64,000 bases of DNA, from positions 682,001 to 746,000 of the forward strand of contig NZ_CP016450.1 of assembly GCF_001713395.1 (NCBI RefSeq), in the 5' to 3' direction. The translations under genes were made by a program, and so were the position numbers. Source of the stretch: Sinorhizobium sp. RAC02 (GTDB lineage Bacteria; Pseudomonadota; Alphaproteobacteria; Rhizobiales; Rhizobiaceae). Below are positions 53,009 to 63,000 of the stretch, piece by piece; the stretch's first letter is position 1, and the number at the start of each line of letters is the position of its first letter. The notes beneath the pieces are model-generated. The model was not told the DNA's origin. It did not search any database and saw only the letters and a list, made by a program, of their open reading frames with translations.

Positions 53009-54733
53009 GTGACCGCTTTCGACTTTGGAATGGATGCCCGCGCCGTGCTTGCTGCGATGAAACGCTCTCAGGCGATCATCGAATTCGACCTGACGGGCAA
53101 AATCCTGCATGCCAACGAGAACTTCCTGCAAGCCGTCGGCTACCAGCTTTCGGAGATCGTCGGTCAGCATCACCGCATCTTCGTTGAACCGTCCGAGGCC
53201 AAATCGGCGGACTATGCCGCCTTCTGGGGCCGCCTTGCCGAGGGGCATTTCGACCGGCGCCAGTACAAGCGCATCGCCAAGGGCGGCCGCGAGATCTGGA
53301 TCGAGGCATCCTACAATCCGGTCTTCCGCGGCAAGAAGCCCTACAAGGTGGTGAAGTTCGCGACCGATATCACCGCGGCGAAGCGGAAAGCGCTGGAGGA
53401 CGAGGGCAAGCTCACGGCCCTTGGCCGCGCGCAGGCGGTTATCGAATTCTCGCCGAAGGGCGATATCCTGACGGCGAACCAGAACTTCCTGTCGGCGCTC
53501 GGCTACGACCTGTCCGAGATCGTCGGTCGCCACCATTCGCTGTTCTGCGCGCCGGACTATGTGGCGAGCGCGGAATACAAACATTTCTGGCAAAGGCTGG
53601 CCGAAGGCCACTTTGTTTCCGACCAGTTCACCCGCATCGCCAAAGGTGGTGGCAAGGTCCACATCCATGCTTCCTACAACCCGATCTTCGATGCCGACGG
53701 CAAGGTGTTCAAGGTGGTGAAGTTCGCCACCGACATGACGCAGCGGGTGCGGGCAATCGAGGAGATCGGTGCGGGCCTTGGGCGGCTTGCCGAATGCAAT
53801 ATCCGCATGACGATCGACAACCAGTTCGTGCCCGAATTCGAGCCGCTGCGCCGCGACTTCAACAACTCGATCAGCGCGTTCCAGGAAACCCTCTCGCAGG
53901 TGCTGGACCAGACGCATATGCAAAACCGCAGTGGCCAGGACATGCGCAAGGCTGCCGAGGACCTTTCCGAGCGTACCCGCCGGCAGGCTGTCGCCCTCGA
54001 AGAGACGGCTGCAGCATTGACGCAGGCGACCGTCGCCGTGCGCTCCTCGACCGATCGCACACGGGAAACCCGCAAGCTCGTGCAGGATGCCCGTGCCTCC
54101 GCCAACACCTCTGCCAATGTCGTGAACGACACGGTCAGCGCCATGCAGCGGATCGAGTCCGCCTCGAGCGAGATCAGCCAGATCATCGGCGTCATCGACG
54201 AAATCGCCTTCCAGACCAACCTCTTGGCACTCAATGCCGGCGTCGAGGCAGCGCGGGCAGGTGAGGCGGGGCGTGGCTTTGCCGTCGTGGCCCAGGAAGT
54301 GCGTGAACTCGCCCAGCGCTCGGCCAAGGCGGCCCGCGAGATCAAGACGCTGATCACCAATTCCAGCGCTGAGGTTCAGGATGGCGTGCGTCTTGTCGGC
54401 GAGACCGGCCGGGCGCTGCGTGAAATCGGAAGCTTCGTCGAAGAGATCGATCACAATGTCGATGCCATCGCGACCTCTGCCGCCGAACAGGCGAGCGGGC
54501 TGGAGGAAATCAGCGCGGCTGTGAGCGACGTGGACCGCATCACTCAGGAAAACGCCGCCATGGTGGAGCACACCACCTCCACCAGCCAGTCGCTTGCCGA
54601 AGGCGCGATAACGCTGAGCGAGCTGGTGAATCGCTTCCAGCTCAATCGCCGTGCCCTTCGCCGCGACGGAAGCGAAATCTGGACACCGGAAGAACGCACT
54701 GCCCGCCTCGGCGGCATGCGCAGGGCATCCTGA
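53009..54733 (+). CDS. Soluble chemoreceptor with two PAS domains
   Basis: 574 residues, GTG start with GGGG upstream. No membrane segment is present. Two PAS domains in tandem (about 15-110 and 137-232), each with AVIEF/AIIEF...GDILTANQNFL-type beginnings, precede a methyl-accepting domain (about 300-540); the signalling tip EIAFQTNLLALNAGVEAARA is near 397. It lacks the C-terminal pentapeptide (ends GMRRAS). It should sense an internal signal such as redox or oxygen; a bound cofactor cannot be read. Confidence 0.94.
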   Translation: MTAFDFGMDARAVLAAMKRSQAIIEFDLTGKILHANENFLQAVGYQLSEIVGQHHRIFVEPSEAKSADYAAFWGRLAEGHFDRRQYKRIAKGGREIWIEASYNPVFRGKKPYKVVKFATDITAAKRKALEDEGKLTALGRAQAVIEFSPKGDILTANQNFLSALGYDLSEIVGRHHSLFCAPDYVASAEYKHFWQRLAEGHFVSDQFTRIAKGGGKVHIHASYNPIFDADGKVFKVVKFATDMTQRVRAIEEIGAGLGRLAECNIRMTIDNQFVPEFEPLRRDFNNSISAFQETLSQVLDQTHMQNRSGQDMRKAAEDLSERTRRQAVALEETAAALTQATVAVRSSTDRTRETRKLVQDARASANTSANVVNDTVSAMQRIESASSEISQIIGVIDEIAFQTNLLALNAGVEAARAGEAGRGFAVVAQEVRELAQRSAKAAREIKTLITNSSAEVQDGVRLVGETGRALREIGSFVEEIDHNVDAIATSAAEQASGLEEISAAVSDVDRITQENAAMVEHTTSTSQSLAEGAITLSELVNRFQLNRRALRRDGSEIWTPEERTARLGGMRRAS

Positions 54734-54765
54734 TGTTCCGATGAAGGGGCCGCCAGGCGGTCCCG

Positions 54766-57225
54766 TCAGACCTTTTCGACAAAGCCGTCCAGCACGCGCT
54801 TCTGGCCGGCGCGGTCGAAATCGATCGTCAGCTTGTTGCCCTCGATCGCCGCCACATTGCCATTGCCGAACTTGGTGTGGAAAACACGGTCGCCGACGGT
54901 AAATTTCGACGGTTCGGTGGTGGTCGACTTCGCCACCAGTTCGCCGTCGATGGTGCGCGAGCGCGGCCCGGACTCACCATAGCCGATGCGCTCCACGGCA
55001 TGTCCGGAGCGGGAACCCCAGTTATCTCGGGTCGCATCCGTGCGGTTCGTCTGGGCACGACGCCAGCCGGGCGTCGAATAGCTGTTCTGGAACGGCTCCT
55101 GCTTGTCGAAGCGCGACTGGCCGTAGCCGCCACGGCCGTAACCGCCATAGGATTGCTCGACCTCGGCCACTTCGACATGCGCTTCCGGCAATTCGTCGAG
55201 GAAACGCGACGGCAGGGTCGATTGCCAGAGGCCGTGGATGCGGCGGTTCGAGACGAACCAGATGTGGCAGCGCCGTTTGGCGCGGGTGATGCCGACATAG
55301 GCGAGGCGGCGTTCCTCCTCCAGGCCGGAGCGTCCGCCCTCGTCGAGCGCGCGCTGGTGCGGGAACAGGCCTTCCTCCCAGCCGGGCAGGAAGACGGTCT
55401 CGAATTCGAGACCCTTGGCCGAGTGCAGCGTCATGATCGAGACGGCATCGAGTTCGGCGTTCTGCTCGGCATCCATGACAAGCGACACGTGATCCAGGAA
55501 GCCGCGCAGCGACTCGAAGGCCTCCATCGAGCGGATGAGCTCTTTCAGGTTTTCAAGACGTCCCGGGGCTTCGGCAGACTTGTCCGCCTGCCACATGGCG
55601 GTGTAGCCGCTCTCGTCGAGAACCTGCTCGGCAAGCTCGGTATGCGGCATGGTTTCCAGCAGCGACTGCCAGCGGCGGAAATCGGTGACGACGTCGAAAA
55701 GCGCCTTGCGCGCCTTCGGCTTCAATTCGTCAGTCTCGATAATGTCGGCGGCGGCGGCCAGCATCGGGATATCGCGGGCGCGGGCATAGTCGTGCAGGTT
55801 GCGGATCGTCGTGTCGCCGAGGCCGCGCTTCGGCGTGTTGACGATGCGCTCGAAAGCCAGGTCGTCGGCTGGCTGGCTGACGAGGCGGAGATAGGCCATG
55901 GCATCACGGATTTCGAGCCGCTCATAGAAGCGCGGGCCGCCGATGACGCGGTAGTTCAGGCCGAGCGTGACGAAACGGTCTTCGAATTCGCGCATCTGGA
56001 AGGAGGCGCGCACGAGGATCGCCATGTCGTTGAGCTTGTGCTGCTTGCGCTGCAACTGCTCGATTTCCTCGCCGACGGCACGGGCTTCCTCTTCGGAATC
56101 CCAGGCGGCATGCACGACGACCTTGTCGTCGTCGGGATCGTGGCGGTCAGTGAAGAGCGTCTTGCCGAGACGGTCCTCGTTGTGCGCAATCAGGTGGCCG
56201 GCGGTGCCGAGAATGTGGGCGGTGGAGCGATAGTTGCGCTCCAGCTTGACGACTTTCGCGCCGGGAAAATCCTTCTCGAAGCGCAGAATGTTGTCCACTT
56301 CCGCCCCGCGCCAGCCATAGATCGACTGGTCGTCGTCGCCGACGCAGCAGACGTTCTGCGGCGTGCCCTTGGGGCGCTGCGCCAGGAGGCGCAGCCACAT
56401 GTACTGGGCGGTGTTGGTGTCCTGGTATTCGTCGACGAGGATGTAGCGGAATTTCTGGTGATATTCGGCCAGCACGTCCGGATTGGCGCGGAACATGCGG
56501 ATCGGATGCAGCAGCAGGTCGCCGAAGTCGCAGGCGTTCAGCGTCTTCAGGCGGTTCTGGTAGGCAATGTAGAGTTCGCGGCCCTTGCCGTTGGCGAAGG
56601 CACGGGCGTCACCCTCCGGGATCTGCGCCGGGTCGAGGCCCTTGTTCTTCCAGCCGTCGATCATGCCGGCGAACTGCTTTGCCGGCCAGCGCTTGTCGTC
56701 GATGCCTTCGGCCTGGAGGATCTGCTTGATCAGGCGCACCACGTCATCGGTGTCGAGGATCGAAAAGTCCGAGCGCAGGCCGACGAGTTCGGCATGGCGG
56801 CGCAGGAGCTTGACGCCGATGGAGTGGAAGGTACCGAGCCAGGGCATGCCCTCGACGGCGCCGCCGACGAGAAGCCCGATGCGTTCCTTCATCTCGCGCG
56901 CCGCCTTGTTGGTGAAGGTCACGGCAAGCAGCTGGCTGGGGAAGGCGCGGCCGGTGGCAAGGATATGGGCGATGCGCGTTGTCAGCACGCGCGTCTTGCC
57001 CGTGCCGGCGCCGGCGAGCACCAGAACGGGGCCGTCGACCGTTTCCACCGCCTCGCGCTGCTCGGGATTGAGGCCGGAAAGATAGTCCGGCGCCCGACCG
57101 GAATCCCGTGCTGCCATGGCGCGCGCAGCAATGCCGCCGCCGGCCGGTTTCGCCGGCGCTGCGGGTTTCTTGGCGAGTTGCGGGTCTTCGTCGAAGAAGG
57201 GAATGTCGTCGTAACCGCTGATCAT
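54766..57225 (-). CDS. uvrD: DNA helicase UvrD/PcrA
   Basis: 819-residue superfamily I 3'-5' DNA helicase for excision and mismatch repair. Motif I AGAGTGKT, motif II VDEYQDTN, DDDQSIYGWRGAE, and RNYRS are seen, with LHSAKGLEFETVFLPGWEEGLFP and GITRAKRR later. A Tyr/Gly-rich section near 715-745 (QSYGGYGRGGYGQS) precedes the C-terminal KLTIDFDRAGQKRVLDGFV tail (Tudor-like UvrD-type). I start at the ATG at 57225 (MISGYDDIPFF); a TTG at 57234 would add three residues. Confidence 0.95.
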   Translation of the reverse strand: MISGYDDIPFFDEDPQLAKKPAAPAKPAGGGIAARAMAARDSGRAPDYLSGLNPEQREAVETVDGPVLVLAGAGTGKTRVLTTRIAHILATGRAFPSQLLAVTFTNKAAREMKERIGLLVGGAVEGMPWLGTFHSIGVKLLRRHAELVGLRSDFSILDTDDVVRLIKQILQAEGIDDKRWPAKQFAGMIDGWKNKGLDPAQIPEGDARAFANGKGRELYIAYQNRLKTLNACDFGDLLLHPIRMFRANPDVLAEYHQKFRYILVDEYQDTNTAQYMWLRLLAQRPKGTPQNVCCVGDDDQSIYGWRGAEVDNILRFEKDFPGAKVVKLERNYRSTAHILGTAGHLIAHNEDRLGKTLFTDRHDPDDDKVVVHAAWDSEEEARAVGEEIEQLQRKQHKLNDMAILVRASFQMREFEDRFVTLGLNYRVIGGPRFYERLEIRDAMAYLRLVSQPADDLAFERIVNTPKRGLGDTTIRNLHDYARARDIPMLAAAADIIETDELKPKARKALFDVVTDFRRWQSLLETMPHTELAEQVLDESGYTAMWQADKSAEAPGRLENLKELIRSMEAFESLRGFLDHVSLVMDAEQNAELDAVSIMTLHSAKGLEFETVFLPGWEEGLFPHQRALDEGGRSGLEEERRLAYVGITRAKRRCHIWFVSNRRIHGLWQSTLPSRFLDELPEAHVEVAEVEQSYGGYGRGGYGQSRFDKQEPFQNSYSTPGWRRAQTNRTDATRDNWGSRSGHAVERIGYGESGPRSRTIDGELVAKSTTTEPSKFTVGDRVFHTKFGNGNVAAIEGNKLTIDFDRAGQKRVLDGFVEKV

Positions 57226-57328
57226 GCGGTTCAATGTAGTGATTCGGGTTCGAAAGACCAGTTTTCTGTTCTGCTTTTATTCCCTACGGGGAAACGACAG
57301 CCGAAAGAATGTGGAAAGCGACGCCCGT

Positions 57329-57742
57329 TCAGGCCTTTGCGCGGTCGGCATCGAAGACATTGTCCACGGGCAGTTGAAGGGCCGTCGCAAGCTGGTTCGT
57401 CTTGCCGGCGAGCGAGACGATGGCGAGCAATTCGGCATATTGCGCATCCGTCATGCCCTTCGCCTTGGCGGCGGCAGTGTGGGAGTGAACGCAATAGCTG
57501 CAGCCATTCGTCACCGAAACGGCGATGTAGAGCATTTCCTTGACCAGCGGATCGAGCGTGGACGGCGTCGCCATCACGGCTTTCACCTCGGCCCAGGTGC
57601 GCTCCAGCAGGGCTGGATCAAAGGCGAGGTAGCGCCACATATTGTTGACGAAATCCGACTTGCGGGTGGTGCGGATGTCGTCGAACACCGCCTTGACGCG
57701 CGGATCGGCTTCGAGGTCTTCGGCGGGCTTGACGGTGCTCAT
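57329..57742 (-). CDS. Carboxymuconolactone decarboxylase / AhpD-like protein
   Basis: 137-residue all-helical protein with C81-x2-C84 and H88 (CSYCVHSH), the alkylhydroperoxidase D-like thiol motif. It is close to, and downstream of, the Tat-exported cyclase-family gene (49 bp) and its ATG at 57742 follows GGAG. The frame is open further upstream but without an SD. The paired genes may handle a peroxide or an aldehyde-type metabolite. Confidence 0.88.
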   Translation of the reverse strand: MSTVKPAEDLEADPRVKAVFDDIRTTRKSDFVNNMWRYLAFDPALLERTWAEVKAVMATPSTLDPLVKEMLYIAVSVTNGCSYCVHSHTAAAKAKGMTDAQYAELLAIVSLAGKTNQLATALQLPVDNVFDADRAKA

Positions 57743-57791
57743 GGTTTCTCCTGAAGGAAAGGCCGGCGGAAAATCCGCCGGCCGATGTCGT

Positions 57792-58613
57792 TTAGACCAG
57801 CGCGATGACGCGCGACGGGCCACCCGTGCCGCCCCGCACCTTCGGCGCGCCGACGATGAGTGTCGCGCCCTTGGCCGGAAGCTGGTCCAGATTGGCGGCA
57901 GCTTCAAGTCCCCAATGGCCGGAGGCAAGCCAGGCATAGTGCGTGGCGAAGTCCGGCGAGATGCCGTAGTCGAGCGACAGTGTATCGACGGCGATGCCGG
58001 CGGCGCTCGAATTTTCCGCCAGATACTGCACGGCTTCGACATGGAAGCCGGGGAAGTGCATCTTGCCCTCGGCGTCGGCATTGCGGAACTTGTCCGTGCC
58101 GAGATGTTTGCCCCAGCCGGAGAGGAGCGCCACGCAGGCCTTTTCCGGCAGGTCGCCGTTGGTGGCGATCCACGCCTTGATGTCGTCCGGCGTCAACTGT
58201 GCATCCGGGTTGGCATCGGCCTTCGCGCGGATGTCGATGACGGCGAGCGGCACGACGAGATCGGAGACCGGGATTTCGGCGACCGACTTGCCGTCTTCGG
58301 AAAAGTGCAGCGGCGCATCGAGATGCGTGCCGGTGTGCTCGTTGACGCGCAGTTCGAACAGATTGAACTTGTGTTCCTTGTAGTTGAACTTCTGCTCACG
58401 CCAGAACTGCTGCTGTCCGAAAAAGGTCGGAAACTCTTCGTAGAGTTCATGGGTGAGGTCCGTGGCATTCGTCGGTGCCTGAGCCAAAGCCGGGCTCAAT
58501 GCACCGGAACTGGCAGCGGCAACGGTAGCAGCACCCGCGGCGGCAGCGCGGAAGAAGCTTCTTCTCGAAAGCATGCGGTTCTTGACGGATTCGATGACGC
58601 AGGCGTCACACAT
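57792..58613 (-). CDS. Tat-exported cyclase / kynurenine-formamidase-like metal hydrolase
   Basis: 273 residues. A twin-arginine signal (S16-R17-R18-S-F-F-R22, then AAAAGAATVAAASS and cleavage after ALA or AQA) directs it to the periplasm folded with its metal. The catalytic metal site HTGTHLDAPLHF is the cyclase-family motif. Two Cys in the first residues (CDAC) lie ahead of the Tat motif, which is unusual. The substrate is unknown. The downstream AhpD-like gene is probably co-transcribed. Confidence 0.88.
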   Translation of the reverse strand: MCDACVIESVKNRMLSRRSFFRAAAAGAATVAAASSGALSPALAQAPTNATDLTHELYEEFPTFFGQQQFWREQKFNYKEHKFNLFELRVNEHTGTHLDAPLHFSEDGKSVAEIPVSDLVVPLAVIDIRAKADANPDAQLTPDDIKAWIATNGDLPEKACVALLSGWGKHLGTDKFRNADAEGKMHFPGFHVEAVQYLAENSSAAGIAVDTLSLDYGISPDFATHYAWLASGHWGLEAAANLDQLPAKGATLIVGAPKVRGGTGGPSRVIALV

Positions 58614-58764
58614 GGATTTTCCCCCTGTCGGTCAATGCGTTGATGAAAGAATACTGAAATAGGCTTGGCCACGCGGGCCGTGGAAAAAGTATCACAAGCG
58701 CAAGGATGGTCCAGTCACGACCATGCTCGCCAAAGGAGCGGGAAGAGAAGATTTCTCCACGTTT

Positions 58765-58812
58765 TCTTACATTTCGGTAACAGAGCGGCCCGCCAATCTT
58801 ACATTTCGGTAA
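58765..58812 (+). promoter_or_regulatory. Twin 16-bp repeats upstream of RND operon
   Basis: TCTTACATTTCGGTAA occurs at 58765-58780 and again at 58797-58812, exact copies 32 bp apart, on the same face of the helix. Each carries the inverted repeat TTAC-N6-GTAA. They lie about 100-150 bp before the adaptor start, at a position suited to a repressor or activator dimer. Confidence 0.7.
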
Positions 58813-58912
58813 TGATCCGATTCTTTCATTGCCGGTTCATTTCCAAAGCAGGATACTTGCTCTATGCCGCATCTCGACAGGTGTCGGTTCGCTTTCATCG
58901 GAGAGAGATTGC

Positions 58913-60082
58913 ATGCGGGTTTGGAAACAGCTCCTCATAAGCCTTGGCGTCATTTCGGCCGGGGTTTTGCTCTGGGGCCGCTTCGTGCCTGGGGCAAACG
59001 ACATGCTCGAGGCCGCCGGCCTGCCGAGCACGCTCGTTGCCGCGATCGCTCCTGCGAGCGAGGGGCAGGCGGACGGCGGACAGCAGGGCGGCCGGCGCGG
59101 CGGCTTCGGCGGCGGGCCGGTGCTCGTTGCCACGAAACCTGTCGCCATGGCCGTGGTCAATGACCGGCTCAATGCCATCGGCAACGGCGAGGCGATCCGC
59201 ACCGTCACCGTGACGCCCTATGCGACCGGTAACCTGACGGACGTGCTGGTCAAATCCGGCGACCGGGTGGAGCAGGGGCAGGTCATCGCTCGTCTCGACA
59301 GCGACGAACAGCGCATCGCCGCCGACCAGGCGCGCGTGGCGCGTGAAAGCGCTGACCAGAAGCTCAAGCGTATCCAGAACCTCAAGTCCTCCATGAGTGT
59401 CGCGGAGTTGCAGGATGCCGAAACCGCGCTGAAGGCGGCTGAACTTGTGCTGCAGAATGCCGAACTGACGCTGCGCCGGCGCGATATCATTGCACCCTAT
59501 GGCGGCGTGGTCGGCATTATCTCGGTCAATTCCGGCGATTATGTTACGACGTCGAGCCCGATTGCCGTCATTGATGACCGTTCGGAAATCCTCGTCGATT
59601 TCTGGGTGCCGGAGCGTTTTGCAACGAGCGTGCGTGTCGGCGGCGATATCACCGCGACGGCCGTGGCTCGGCCGGGCGAAACCTTCTCGGGCGAGGTGCA
59701 GGCGATCGACAACCGCATCGACCAGGAAAGCCGCACCCTCCGTGTGCGCGCCCGCATCGACAATCCCGAGGATGTGCTGCGCGCCGGGATGTCCTTCCAG
59801 GTCAACATGCTCTTCGCCGGCGATTTTTATCCGAGCGTCGATCCGCTCTCAGTGCAGTGGAGTTCGGATGGTTCCTACATATGGCGGGTAGCCGGCGAGA
59901 AGGTCGAGCGCGTGCCGGTCCATATCGTCCAGCGCAATCCCGACAAGGTTTTGGTGAAGGCAGCACTTGCCGAGGGTGATCAGGTCGTCACCGAAGGCGT
60001 GCAGACGCTGCGTCCCGGCGGCGCGGTGCGCACCGCCGAGCAGGACCGCCAGGCAACGTCCTCCGTGGCGGAGGGCTCGTAA
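58913..60082 (+). CDS. RND efflux periplasmic adaptor (MFP)
   Basis: 389 residues: N-terminal signal/anchor segment (RVWKQLLISLGVISAGVLLWG), a Gly/Gln/Arg-rich stretch (GGQQGGRRGGFGGG), and the lipoyl, hairpin and barrel regions (SGDRVEQGQVIARLDS, APYGGVVGIISVNSGDYV). No lipobox Cys is present, unlike the adaptor at 25394. The ATG at 58913 has GGAGAGAG upstream. Its stop overlaps the ATG of the transporter gene (TAATG). Confidence 0.94.
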   Translation: MRVWKQLLISLGVISAGVLLWGRFVPGANDMLEAAGLPSTLVAAIAPASEGQADGGQQGGRRGGFGGGPVLVATKPVAMAVVNDRLNAIGNGEAIRTVTVTPYATGNLTDVLVKSGDRVEQGQVIARLDSDEQRIAADQARVARESADQKLKRIQNLKSSMSVAELQDAETALKAAELVLQNAELTLRRRDIIAPYGGVVGIISVNSGDYVTTSSPIAVIDDRSEILVDFWVPERFATSVRVGGDITATAVARPGETFSGEVQAIDNRIDQESRTLRVRARIDNPEDVLRAGMSFQVNMLFAGDFYPSVDPLSVQWSSDGSYIWRVAGEKVERVPVHIVQRNPDKVLVKAALAEGDQVVTEGVQTLRPGGAVRTAEQDRQATSSVAEGS

Positions 60083-63000
60083 TGTCGGGGGACGCGAACG
60101 GGCTCGATACGTCCGGCAAGGCGGGGTTTACCGCACTCTTCATCCGTCGGCCGATTTTCGCGCTTGTGCTGAACACGTTGATCGTCGTCGCCGGCCTTGC
60201 CGCCTTCAACGGCGTGGAAATTCGCGAACTTCCCTCCGTCGATCAGCCGGTGATCAGCGTGTCCACCGAGTTCGAGGGCGCCTCGCCCGAGACGGTCGAT
60301 CGCGAGTTGACGGACGTTGTCGAGGGTGCCGTCTCGCGCGTGCAAGGCATCAAGGACATTTCCTCGCAGTCGTCCTTCGGCCGCAGCCGCGTTACCCTGC
60401 AATTTTCCGATACGACTGACGTCAACCAGGCGGCGAATGACGTGCGCGATGCGCTCGGCCGCGTATCGAACCAGCTTCCGGACGGCGCCGAGGAGCCGCG
60501 CGTCGTCAAGGCGGATGCCGACAGCCAGCCGATCATGCGTCTCGCACTGACCTCCGATACCCAGTCGCTGGAAGACCTGACGCTGCTTGCCGAAAACGAG
60601 ATCACCGACAGGCTCGCCTCCGTCGAGGGTGTCGCGGATGTCGTCGTCTATGGCGACCAGGAGAAGATTTTTCGCGTCGACGTCGACCAGTCGAAGTTGG
60701 CGGCGCGCGGCATTACAGTGGCGGACCTGCGCAATGCGCTGGCGACCGCCTCCTTCGACGTGCCCGCCGGCTCACTGAAGAGCCAGAGCCAGGATATCAC
60801 TGTGCGGGCGACGGCAGACCTCACCAAGCCGGCCGACTTCGAAAACCTGATGATCAAGAACCGGGTGCGCCTCGGCGATATCGCGATGGTGACGCTGGGG
60901 CCGGACGAGGGCTCGACCGCGCTGCGTTCCAATGGGCGACAGGGCATCGGGCTCGGCATCATCCGTCAGGCGCAATCGAATACGCTGGATATTTCCACCG
61001 GCGTGAAGCAGATGGTGGCGCAGTTCGGCACCATCCTGCCGGAAGGCACCGAGATCAAGATCACCAGCGACGACGCCGTCTTCATCGAAGGCGCAATCCA
61101 CGAAGTGGAGATCGCGCTGGTCGTCGCAGTGCTGATCGTGACGCTCGTCATCTACCTCTTCCTGCTCGACTGGCGGGCGACGCTGATCCCGACGATCAGC
61201 ATGCCGATCGCGCTGATCGGTACGATCGCGGCGATCTACATGGCCGGCTTCTCCGTCAACATCCTGACGCTGCTGGCCATCGTCCTGGCGACCGGCCTTG
61301 TGGTGGACGACGCCATCGTGGTGCTGGAAAACATCGTGCGCCGGCGGGCGGAGGGGTTGAAGCCGCGCGCGGCGGCGATCCTCGGCACGCTGGAAGTGTT
61401 CTTTGCCGTGATTGCGACGACGGCGACACTGGCAGCCGTCTTTATTCCGCTCTCCTTCCTTCCGGGCCAGGCGGGACGGCTCTTCCGCGAGTTTGGCTTC
61501 GTGCTGGCTTTCGCCATTCTGCTGTCCTCGTTCGTGGCGCTGACATTGTGCCCGATGCTTGCCTCCCGCATGCTGACGAAGGACATGACGCACGAGCACA
61601 CGGGCGTGCTTGCCCGCATCGGCGGCGCGGCCTCGCGCTTCTATCGCTCGACGCTGAGCGCTTGCCTCGGTGCGCCCTTCATCGTCTTCATCGTGGCGCT
61701 GCTCTTCACCGCGGCTGGCGCGACCTCCTTCTTCACCATCAAGTCCGAGCTGACGCCGAGCGAGGACCGGTCCATGGTGATGCTGCGCGTGAATGCGCCG
61801 CAGGGCGTGTCGCTCGAATACGCACAGGACCAGATGAAGCTGATCGAGAACAAGCTTCGTCCGCTCTACGACAGCGGGGAGATCGTCAACATCTTCTCGA
61901 TTTCCGGGCAGGGTGGGTCTTCGAACAGCGGCTTCATGGTGCTGACGCTGGCACCCTGGAGCGAGCGCGAGCGCGCGCAGCAGCAGATCGTGCAGGATAT
62001 CAACCAGGCGGTCGCGACAGTGCCTTCGGTGCGCACCTTCGCCATGCAGCCGAACAGTCTCGGCATCCGCGGCGCCGGCAACGGCCTCCAGGTCGCGCTC
62101 GTCGGCAACGACTATACCAAGCTCGGCAACGCCGCGGCCGAACTCGTGCGCAAGATCGAGGACAGCGGTCGCTTCCAGAACGTGCGCCTGAACTATGAGG
62201 CCAACCAGGCACAGCTCTCGGTGACGATCGACCGCGAACGTGCCGCCGACCTCGGCATCGACATTACCGGCCTGTCCACGGCCTTGCAGGCGATGCTGGA
62301 AGGCACGAGCGTCGTCGATATCTATGTCGAGGGGCAGGCCTATCCCGTCAAACTCTCCTCGACGACCCAGCCGATCAACGATCCGATGGATCTCGAAAAC
62401 ATCTTCCTGAAGACCGGCGATGGCAAGATCGTACCGATGTCCTCGATCGCCTCGCTGGAAGAGAAGGCCGTCGCGCCGCAGCTTTCGCGCGAGCAGCAAT
62501 TGCGCGCCGTTTCGCTCTCGGCCGGTCTCAAGGATGGCCTTGCACTCGGCGATGCGCTTGCGATGGTGCAGGAGATGGCCGAGCCGCTGCTGCCGGAAGG
62601 CTCGCGCCTGATGCCGATGGCGGAAGCGGCGACGCTGCAGGAGAATTCGAGCGGCCTTGCCGTCACCTTCGGCTTCGCCCTCATCATCATCTTCCTCGTG
62701 CTGGCCGCGCAGTTCGAGAGCTTCGTCAGCGCCATCATCATCATGGTGACGGTGCCGCTCGGGCTTGCCTGCGCCGTCTTCGCAATGATCCTGACGGGCA
62801 CGACGCTCAACATCTACAGCCAGATCGGGCTCGTCCTGCTCGTCGGCATCATGGCTAAGAACGGCATCCTGATCGTCGAATTTGCCAACCAGCTGCGCGA
62901 CCGCGGACAGGATATCCGCAGTGCCATCGAAAACGCCTCGAACATCCGCCTGCGCCCGGTCATGATGACGATGATCGCCACCGTCGTCGGTGCCGTGCCG

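Noticed and set aside
52943-54571. 542-codon frame antisense to the double-PAS chemoreceptor
   Set aside because: No domain, and it covers the signalling tip of the real gene.
54877-57543. 888-codon frame antisense to uvrD
   Set aside because: Shadow of uvrD; the helicase motifs are on the minus strand.
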